From: Hyphomicrobiales bacterium
Lineage (GTDB): Bacteria > Pseudomonadota > Alphaproteobacteria > Rhizobiales > Rhizobiaceae
NCBI GenBank assembly: GCA_900472925.1
Contig: UCJU01000014.1
Coordinates: 62,001 to 126,000 of the forward strand
DNA length: 64,000 nucleotides
Direction: 5' to 3'
Shown here one piece after another: positions 58,346-64,000 of this stretch; position 1 is the first letter of the stretch; each line of letters opens with the position of its first letter. Under the pieces are notes generated by a model. That model was not told the DNA's origin. It did not search any database and saw only the letters and a program-made list of their open reading frames with translations. A program made the translations under genes and the position numbers.

Positions 58346-58377
58346 GCCACCGAAGATCGGTGACGATCTTCGGTGGC
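58346..58377. terminator. bidirectional terminator hairpin
   Basis: Perfect 13-bp stem GCCACCGAAGATC/GATCTTCGGTGGC with a 6-nt loop between the aminotransferase and the convergent unknown gene. No U-run follows. Confidence 0.65.
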
Positions 58378-58429
58378 AAAGCTGTCTATATCATTGAAGT
58401 AGAAGAACAGTGCGCGGACGCGCGGCTGT

Positions 58430-58879
58430 CTAGTGTGCCACGTTCATCGTGGTCACATCGGTAGTCCGGTAGAATGCCGCATGGCGCAGGCTATCGGCCA
58501 GAAACGCCGTATTCTCGTTGGGATCGCTCGATGGATTCTGGAAATTGATATAATTGATGTTGACGCCAGCATGGTCCTTGCCCAGCAACAGCTGCGCATA
58601 AATGGTGACGCCTTTGGGCTTTATTTCAAGATCGAGCGTGATGGACGGATACGTGTCCCAGTCCAGCTTGAAATCGCCGCCGATACCAAAATAGACCGTT
58701 CCCGGATGGAAATAAAGTTCTGCAGCTGAATCGACCAGATCCGACAGGCTGCTGTAGTATTCAAATTTTAGTAGGGAGATCAGATCTCCCGCATCGATCA
58801 AACGGAGCTCGGCAGCCACAGGGCTGATTGCGCGAGCCAGGATTTCTTCTCGTTCAGCCGAATATGAGCATTTTTTCAT
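58430..58879 (-). CDS. unknown protein co-transcribed with flhB, 149 aa
   Basis: A 149-residue cytoplasmic-looking protein starting MKKCSYSAEREEILARAISP, with no signal peptide or transmembrane helix. The C-terminal half looks like a beta-rich domain (YFGIGGDFKLDWDTYPSITL; GVTIYAQLLLGKDHAGVNIN). It lies 5 bp after flhB on the same strand, so it is almost surely in the flagellar operon. I recall hypothetical genes next to flhB in Agrobacterium but no function. It may be a flagellar accessory protein; the domain does not resemble a known export chaperone by eye. Confidence 0.8.
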   Translation of the reverse strand: MKKCSYSAEREEILARAISPVAAELRLIDAGDLISLLKFEYYSSLSDLVDSAAELYFHPGTVYFGIGGDFKLDWDTYPSITLDLEIKPKGVTIYAQLLLGKDHAGVNINYINFQNPSSDPNENTAFLADSLRHAAFYRTTDVTTMNVAH

Positions 58880-58884
58880 ATTAA

Positions 58885-59967
58885 TCAGTTTACCCGTCTT
58901 TTGTTTTGGCGCGCCGCGTAAACTTTGTGAATCAGTTCCGCAACGGCCTTATAAAATACTGACGGGATCACACTATCCACCGAGACTTGCGCAAACATGG
59001 AGCGGGCAAGCGGCGGGTCTTCAAAAATCGGTATTCCGTTTTCCTTGGCGATCTCTCTTATCCTCAGAGCGATCAAATCCTGTCCCTTGGCAACGATGAT
59101 CGGCGCATCGCTTTCCTCTTTGACGTAGCGTAGCGCGATCGCATAGTGGGTCGGGTTGGTGATGACGAGCGTGGCTCTTGGCACGCCGTCCATCATGCGG
59201 CGGCGCGCGCGGTCGCGAGCGATCGAGCGCTGGCGCGCTTTCACCACAGGGTCACCCTGTGATTGCTTGTATTCGTCTTTGACTTCCTGCTTGGACATTT
59301 TCTGCTGGGTGTGCCAGCGGTGATTGGCCCAGAAATAGTCGGCAACAGCCAGAATACCCGTCGAGAAAAGAACGACGGTCACCATTTTTTTCAAGATTTC
59401 GTAGCCTGTCACCATGATGCTGTGCGGGTCGGTGATCAGAGAGTTCAAAAGGCGGTAATAGTCATTCTTCAGAACGACGACCATGATGATGGCAACGATG
59501 ATGACCTTGAACAGCGACTTTCCGAAATTGACCAGACCATCCACGCTGTAGATGCGGGTGAAACCACTAACCGGCGATATTCTGGACGCTTTCGGCGCGA
59601 TCCTGTCCAGCACGAATTGCGGCAGGTTCTGCGCAAAGGACTGCCCCAGCCCAAAAACGATGAAAAGGACTGCGGCAGGCAATAGAAAAGCGCCGATTTC
59701 CTTGGAGAGGTGAAGGCCGAGCGACACCATATCCGCCGCGGTGTTCAGCCGCCACTGTTCCGGGCGCTCAATGATGTCTTCGAGTGTTTCGCCCAGTCTC
59801 TTGATGCCATCGGGAACGAAGAAAACGAGGTACAGGTAAAACGCCAGCATGGAGGTAAACAGGGACGCCTCTTGGGATGAAGGAACATTGCCCTTCTCCT
59901 CCGCGTCGCGAAGTTTTTTCTCTGTTGGTTCTTCTGTTTTACTGTCTTTGTCTTCGCCGTCTGCCAA
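58885..59967 (-). CDS. flhB: flagellar export switch protein FlhB
   Basis: FlhB is the inner-membrane export component whose cytoplasmic domain self-cleaves to switch from hook to filament substrates. The self-cleavage site is visible in [16 protein letters not shown] (Asn-Pro-Thr-His), with four transmembrane segments before it. The best start is TTG at 59967 (read [20 protein letters not shown], Leu as the initiator Met), after AGGGGACGTGTC; the longer frame from 59985 adds six residues running through that binding site. This gives 360 residues. An intrinsic terminator sits 17 bp upstream of the TTG, after fliG. Confidence 0.96.
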   Translation of the reverse strand: MADGEDKDSKTEEPTEKKLRDAEEKGNVPSSQEASLFTSMLAFYLYLVFFVPDGIKRLGETLEDIIERPEQWRLNTAADMVSLGLHLSKEIGAFLLPAAVLFIVFGLGQSFAQNLPQFVLDRIAPKASRISPVSGFTRIYSVDGLVNFGKSLFKVIIVAIIMVVVLKNDYYRLLNSLITDPHSIMVTGYEILKKMVTVVLFSTGILAVADYFWANHRWHTQQKMSKQEVKDEYKQSQGDPVVKARQRSIARDRARRRMMDGVPRATLVITNPTHYAIALRYVKEESDAPIIVAKGQDLIALRIREIAKENGIPIFEDPPLARSMFAQVSVDSVIPSVFYKAVAELIHKVYAARQNKRRVN

Positions 59968-59983
59968 GACACGTCCCCTGAAC

Positions 59984-60012
59984 AAAAAAGGCCCGCCGGA
60001 ATCGGCAGGCCG
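59984..60012 (-). terminator. intrinsic terminator between fliG and flhB
   Basis: Minus strand: GGCCTGCCGATTCCGGCGGGCC hairpin followed by TTTTTT. It is placed within the motA-fliM-fliN-fliG-flhB run and would reduce flhB expression relative to upstream genes. Confidence 0.75.
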
Positions 60013-60096
60013 TTATGTCGTAAGGTATAGGCGCTGGCGGTGGCCCGCAAGCCACTCCTGTGGACCACACACAAGCTTTATCGGCCCGTGTCAGCG

Positions 60097-61140
60097 TCAG
60101 GCTGCGGCAGACTGGCCGTCCACGGCAGCTTCCTTCAGCAATATCTGGCCGGAATTGGCGAGACGGATGGCTTCCTGAGCAACCGCGCGGCGGGCAATCG
60201 CCACTTCGCGGGTGTTGAGGGATGCGGTCGGCACAGCCAGATCCGATTCGATCATGCGGCGCTGACGTGGGCTGATGCTGGACAGCACACATTCCTTGAT
60301 CTCATTCGTGGCACCGCGAAGCGCCATGGTGAGAATGTCTGCCGAAACGTCGTTGAGCAGCGAAACGCGGCTGCGTTGCGGCATGGCCATGAGATCTTCG
60401 AACAGGAAGATCTTCGGCTTGACCTTGTTTGCAGATTCCTTGCTGAGCGTTTCGAGAGAGCTGAGCAGTGTATCGACCTGCGGCTTGTCGAGTTCGTTCA
60501 TCAGGTCGGCAACCTTCGCCGAGCCTCCAGCATTGCGTTCTGCCTCGAGTTCGGCAATCAGCGTGATCACACGCTTTTCGATGATTTGGGCGGCGGCAGG
60601 GCTGACTTCCTTCATGTTGACCGTTCGGTTCATGATGTCGGCGCGCTGCTCGTCAGGAATGGTCAGAAGGACCTTCGCACCGAAGGAAGACGGAAGCATG
60701 GAGAGGATATAGGCGATGGTCTGGGGATGCTCGCGCACCAGGAACTTGCCGATGAACTGAGGGTCCGCGTCTTGCAACTGATCCCATATCGAGGTTTCAT
60801 AAGCTTGGAATGCAGTACGGCGACCCAGGAGACCGTCGACTTCTTCAGGTGTCAGACCTTCTTCGAGGATGCTTTCGATGGCCTTGGCGTTGTCCATGAG
60901 GCCGGTGCCTTCGGTGAACAGGTCTTCGAATTCCGCCACGATCAGCGCAAGCTCGTCTGGCGGAATAACCCGAAGCGTCTGAGCCGAATTGATGATGGTT
61001 TGCAGCTCGGCCTGGGTGAAAAACTTGAGCAGTTTCCCAGCCACGCCTTTTCCCATCGCCAGCAGTACGGCGGCGGCCTTATCAGCCTGAGACAACGGTT
61101 TCCCTGCCAAAGGGTTACCGAAATCCTCAAAGTCCATCAT
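60097..61140 (-). CDS. fliG: flagellar motor switch protein FliG
   Basis: FliG is the C-ring component that contacts MotA and transmits torque. The 347-residue protein shows the conserved middle-domain motif LVREHPQTIAYILSMLPSSF and the C-terminal torque helix region IFLFEDLMAMPQRSRVSLLN, DILTMALRGATNEIKECVLS and PRQRRMIESDLA with alternating charged residues. Full length. It follows fliN by 27 bp. Confidence 0.97.
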   Translation of the reverse strand: MMDFEDFGNPLAGKPLSQADKAAAVLLAMGKGVAGKLLKFFTQAELQTIINSAQTLRVIPPDELALIVAEFEDLFTEGTGLMDNAKAIESILEEGLTPEEVDGLLGRRTAFQAYETSIWDQLQDADPQFIGKFLVREHPQTIAYILSMLPSSFGAKVLLTIPDEQRADIMNRTVNMKEVSPAAAQIIEKRVITLIAELEAERNAGGSAKVADLMNELDKPQVDTLLSSLETLSKESANKVKPKIFLFEDLMAMPQRSRVSLLNDVSADILTMALRGATNEIKECVLSSISPRQRRMIESDLAVPTASLNTREVAIARRAVAQEAIRLANSGQILLKEAAVDGQSAAA

Positions 61141-61167
61141 GGTCTTTCCTCTCCGTCCCCACAGGGA

Positions 61168-61710
61168 TTAGGCTTTACGAGTACTCATTACTTCGATCAG
61201 TTTCACGCCAAAACGCGTATCGTCATCTTCCAGCACGGTGATTTCACCGCGTGCGATGCAGCGGCCATTCACCATGATTTCGACAGGCTCGCCGATCTTA
61301 CGCTCGAGAGCGATCGTCGCGCCTTCTTCCAGTCCCATCAATCCCGAGACCAGCATCCTGCTGGTTCCCAGAACGATCTGGACGTCGATCGGGATTTCCA
61401 TGATCAGATCAAGGTTGTCCGAAAGACCACTGCCCAATGGTGAAGGTGATGCAGCAAGCGGAGCGGCTGTCGAGCCGAACTCGGACATGCCGAAGCTGTC
61501 CATTCCACCACCGAACGCAGCAAGATCATCACTCGCAGGTTCAGCGGCTGCAGACCCGAAGTCGCCAAAATCGCCGAAGTCTGAGAGCGATCCTTCCGAA
61601 TCACTTTTCAGCACACCGCGCAGATCGCCGATTGCCTGATCCAGATCGCCCGTATCATCGAGCGAAGCCATAAAATCATCTTCGGGTTTTGGTGTCTTTT
61701 TCGTAGCCAT
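61168..61710 (-). CDS. fliN: flagellar motor switch protein FliN
   Basis: FliN forms the base of the C ring. Residues about 1-100 are an acidic, low-complexity Asp/Ala/Ser/Phe-rich extension ([20 protein letters not shown]), and the C-terminal 80 are the SpoA domain ([40 protein letters not shown]). The 180 residues exceed enteric FliN (137) because of the extension, as in other rhizobia. It lies 66 bp after fliM. Confidence 0.95.
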   Translation of the reverse strand: MATKKTPKPEDDFMASLDDTGDLDQAIGDLRGVLKSDSEGSLSDFGDFGDFGSAAAEPASDDLAAFGGGMDSFGMSEFGSTAAPLAASPSPLGSGLSDNLDLIMEIPIDVQIVLGTSRMLVSGLMGLEEGATIALERKIGEPVEIMVNGRCIARGEITVLEDDDTRFGVKLIEVMSTRKA

Positions 61711-61776
61711 GCGCTAATTATTCCCTTTGAAACTTGCGTCAAGCTGCCCACGCCCACAACGGAGCATGTCCGGCAT

Positions 61777-62736
61777 TCAACCCATCAAATGTCTAAGAAT
61801 TTCGTCGTCCGTGCTGACGTTATTCTTAACCCGAACCGTGTATCTATCGCCTGCGCGACCAAACTCGCAGTTGTACATATTTGCACCATTGGCGCTGACC
61901 TCGACGCAGATATCGTCCTGACGGATATCGCGGAAAGGAATGACATCCCCCTCGACGAGCCGGGAGATCGTTCTCAACGTCAGGCTCTGCAATCGTATCT
62001 TGGCTTCCAGCGTGACCTGCGAGCGCTTGACCTGCTCGGAGATCATCTCCATCCACTCTTCCTGCTTCTTCAAAGCCTGTGCAGATGGCTTGGGCGCCAC
62101 GATGGTCGTTTTCAGCAGGGTGCGTTGTGGAATGACCATCGCAAATTCGGAAGCAACCTTGCCGATCTGGACCTTGAGTCGAATCAAGAGGCCGAACTGT
62201 GCGGAAATGACCTCTTCGAAAATGGTTTTGCCATTACCGTTGAACGGCGGATCGATGGTCGGCTCGAAACCACCGGGCGCATTGACCGACGAGCGAAGCA
62301 CTTCGCCGATTCGACCCATGACAAGCGACGCCAGGTCGAGCTCTATGTGCGACAGCGCACGAGCTTCCGGTTCCATGATCGTATCAGGTGCAGCCCCCAG
62401 CATGCGCTCCATCAGCGCCATGATGAAGGCCGTGCCGGTTGCCAGCAGAAAATTGGGCGCCCAGTTGCGCAACGAGCAATCGGCAACGGCAAAGTCCTTG
62501 CCCAGCTTCTGGACGAGGTCGGTCATCAGGCCGGATTCGCAGCCGATATAGTCTATATCGATCGCGATGCCCGTCTCGCTGTGAAAGATATCCGGTAAAA
62601 AGTTGCTATAGATCTGCCCGATCTCAGCGCCGATCTTTGCGAGTTTCTTGCCGTCGCCCAGGCCGCCCGTCAGCTTTGCAAGCAGCGCTGGATCCATGGT
62701 CGCGATATTCGATTGTGCAGCATTCGCCATCATCAA
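61777..62736 (-). CDS. fliM: flagellar motor switch protein FliM
   Basis: FliM links FliG to FliN and binds phosphorylated CheY. The 319-residue protein has the middle CheC-like domain ([40 protein letters not shown]) and a C-terminal SpoA domain ([20 protein letters not shown]). The N-terminus lacks a clear EIDALL CheY-binding motif; [16 protein letters not shown] may be its degenerate counterpart. The start overlaps motA by 4 bp; any of the first three Met codons could initiate. Confidence 0.95.
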   Translation of the reverse strand: MMMANAAQSNIATMDPALLAKLTGGLGDGKKLAKIGAEIGQIYSNFLPDIFHSETGIAIDIDYIGCESGLMTDLVQKLGKDFAVADCSLRNWAPNFLLATGTAFIMALMERMLGAAPDTIMEPEARALSHIELDLASLVMGRIGEVLRSSVNAPGGFEPTIDPPFNGNGKTIFEEVISAQFGLLIRLKVQIGKVASEFAMVIPQRTLLKTTIVAPKPSAQALKKQEEWMEMISEQVKRSQVTLEAKIRLQSLTLRTISRLVEGDVIPFRDIRQDDICVEVSANGANMYNCEFGRAGDRYTVRVKNNVSTDDEILRHLMG

Positions 62737-63605
62737 GCCGCCTTCTGGTCGCCACCCGGGTTCATCATTTCCTGCTCTACGGCGTCGATGGACGGACGCT
62801 CGTAGTTGGAAATGGTCTTGCGTCCATATTCGAGAGCAACCTGCGGCACCGAGCCATTCATATAGGCCAGCAGGGTCTGCTTCACGATGATGTAGAGGCG
62901 GTGCTGCTTGGTGCGGACGATCTTGATCTGCGCCGACAGCGGGTTACAGATGGAGTAGGACAAAAGGATACCAAGCATCGTGCCGACGAGCGCTGCCCCG
63001 ATGAGGCCACCGAGAACCGCAGGCGATTCGTTGATCTTGCCCATGGCTTTGATAACGCCGAGAACCGCAGCCACGATACCGATGGCGGGGAAAGAGTCAC
63101 CCATGGCGGTAATGGCATGGTACGGTTTCATCTTGTCATGCAGGATGGTGTCGATTTCCTCGTCCATCAACGCTTCGATCTCGTGGCTGCGAGCGTTGCC
63201 GATGATGATGAGGCGGACGTAATCACAGATGAAGGACGTCAGTTCCTTGTTTTTCAGGACCGATGGCGCGGTCTGAAAGATCGAGGATTCTTCCGGATTG
63301 TCGATATGAGCTTCGATTTCGTTGCGCGATTTGGTGCGCAGGTCGCGCATCAAAGAATAGAGAACGCCCAGAACATCCAGATAGTGACGCTCCTTTGGCA
63401 CGGCGAACTTAAATGCTTCGCCAAGCGCCTTGCCGCTGTCTTTCACAACTTTCATCGGGTTGGCCATGATGAAGCCGCCGACACCCGCGCCGCCGATGAT
63501 GACGAGCTCGAATGGCTGAAACAGCACATCAAGATGGCCGCCCATGGCCATGTAGCCGCCGATAATACAGCCGAAAGTAATCACTAATCCGATAAGAATG
63601 TTCAT
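62733..63605 (-). CDS. motA: flagellar stator protein MotA
   Basis: MotA forms the ring of the proton-driven stator. The 290-residue protein has four transmembrane helices (two at about 1-55 and two at about 168-220 with [20 protein letters not shown]) and a cytoplasmic loop that carries the charged residues meeting FliG ([20 protein letters not shown]). It is first in the motA-fliM-fliN-fliG run. Its MotB partner is far away at 12164. Confidence 0.97.
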   Translation of the reverse strand: MNILIGLVITFGCIIGGYMAMGGHLDVLFQPFELVIIGGAGVGGFIMANPMKVVKDSGKALGEAFKFAVPKERHYLDVLGVLYSLMRDLRTKSRNEIEAHIDNPEESSIFQTAPSVLKNKELTSFICDYVRLIIIGNARSHEIEALMDEEIDTILHDKMKPYHAITAMGDSFPAIGIVAAVLGVIKAMGKINESPAVLGGLIGAALVGTMLGILLSYSICNPLSAQIKIVRTKQHRLYIIVKQTLLAYMNGSVPQVALEYGRKTISNYERPSIDAVEQEMMNPGGDQKAA

Positions 63606-63656
63606 CTGAAGCTCGCGTCTGATGCCAATTTCGCATCTGAGGGATAGGCGACATGC

Positions 63657-63665
63657 CTTGTGCGA
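63657..63665 (-). promoter_or_regulatory. candidate motility-regulon box upstream of motA
   Basis: The coding strand reads TCGCACAAG, within GCCTCGCACAAGGCA, 52 bp before motA. Confidence 0.5.
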
Positions 63666-63779
63666 GGCTGGCTTAAAGGCTGGTGTCGCCGACTTTGTCC
63701 TGCAGGGATGGACGGTTCAATCCGGCCCATGCATGTCCCTAAGACTCCATCTCTTATATGTGCCCTGCGCTCAAAAGCT

Positions 63780-63788
63780 TCGCACAAG
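63780..63788 (+). promoter_or_regulatory. candidate motility-regulon box upstream of flgF
   Basis: TCGCACAAG, within GCTTCGCACAAGCCAGC, 83 bp before flgF. It faces the motA box across the divergent region, each oriented toward its own gene. Confidence 0.5.
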
Positions 63789-63871
63789 CCAGCGTCCGTA
63801 GTTTCACTCAAAATTCGAGGGTTCTGCATGGTCAGAGCGCCCTCACCCCAGACTTCGGACAGGAGACCAAC

Positions 63872-64000
63872 ATGCAATCTGGTATTTACGTCGGCATTTC
63901 CTCCCAGATCGCCTTGGAACGTCGCCTCACCACAATCGCCGATAACATCGCCAATATGAACTCCGTCGGCTTTCGCAGCACGGAAGTGAAGTTCGATCAG
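63872..64000 (+). CDS. flgF: flagellar proximal rod protein FlgF, 5' part only
   Basis: The first 43 codons, from an ATG preceded by CAGGAGACCAAC, read MQSGIYVGISSQIALERRLT and then TIADNIANMNSVGFRSTEVK, the rod/hook N-terminal signature in its FlgF form. The rest is outside the window. It is divergent from motA, the arrangement known from Agrobacterium, and likely heads the flgF-fliI... operon. Confidence 0.92.
   Translation, partial: MQSGIYVGISSQIALERRLTTIADNIANMNSVGFRSTEVKFDQ

Noticed and set aside
63660-63871. Plus-strand 99-codon frame between motA and flgF
   Set aside because: It runs into flgF in a different frame and covers the divergent promoter region with its two regulatory boxes.

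Overview
The window is a chromosomal segment of an alphaproteobacterium of the Rhizobiaceae, most like the Agrobacterium/Rhizobium group. The evidence is the gene set: VisN/VisR and Rem as flagellar master regulators, FlbT/FlaF, MotC, the rhizobial FliK (old MotD), four flagellins, and a che operon with two CheY proteins, CheS, CheD and CheT and no CheW gene inside it. No insertion sequence, prophage, integrase or CRISPR array was seen. Species cannot be assigned from the sequence alone.

Layout. 1-2.3 kb: 3'-truncated murA, a small basic protein, tRNA-Thr(GGT) and a secreted hypothetical protein. 2.3-8.7 kb (minus strand): fliQ, flgD, flbT, flaF, flgL, flgK, flgE and rem. 8.9-14.1 kb (minus): a lytic transglycosylase, fliK, motC, motB and a FliH-like gene. 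14.3-18.8 kb: four flagellin genes, three with a conserved leader and intrinsic terminators. 19.2-21.1 kb (plus): a GT41/OGT-like glycosyltransferase. 21.2-24.7 kb (minus): visR, visN, fliF. 24.8-35.6 kb (minus): an unusual module made of a 2391-residue octapeptide-repeat protein, UDP-galactopyranose mutase (glf) and a second OGT-like glycosyltransferase. 35.8-43.7 kb (minus): icpA-cheS-cheY1-cheA-cheR-cheB-cheY2-cheD-cheT. 44.2-50.7 kb (plus): a small putative secreted protein and a six-gene Mrp/Pha cation/proton antiporter operon with fused A and B subunits. 51-58.9 kb: a membrane chemoreceptor, a symporter-type hybrid histidine kinase, mscL, an aminotransferase and an unknown gene paired with flhB. 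58.9-63.6 kb (minus): flhB, fliG, fliN, fliM, motA. The start of flgF runs off the right edge on the plus strand.

Most genes serve one machine: export gate (FliQ, FlhB), MS ring (FliF), C ring (FliG/N/M), stators and energising proteins (MotA/B/C), hook and junctions (FlgE/D/K/L, FliK), filament (four flagellins), filament control (FlbT, FlaF), transcription cascade (VisN/R, Rem) and chemotaxis signalling. The two OGT-like enzymes are good candidates for glycosylating flagellin or other surface proteins.

The most striking item is the giant protein. Every residue falls into an unbroken 8-residue period with Ser/Thr at the first two positions, grouped into larger blocks. It lies between an OGT/Glf gene pair and fliF. 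A short motif (TCRCRCAAG, coding strand) lies upstream of it and of fliF, flgE, motA, flgF, the fliH-like/mot operon, a flagellin and, with one mismatch, the OGT-like gene and the che operon. This suggests that the module belongs to the motility regulon. The usual rhizobial run flgD-fliQ-flhA-fliR is broken after fliQ, so the locus has been rearranged relative to well-known relatives.
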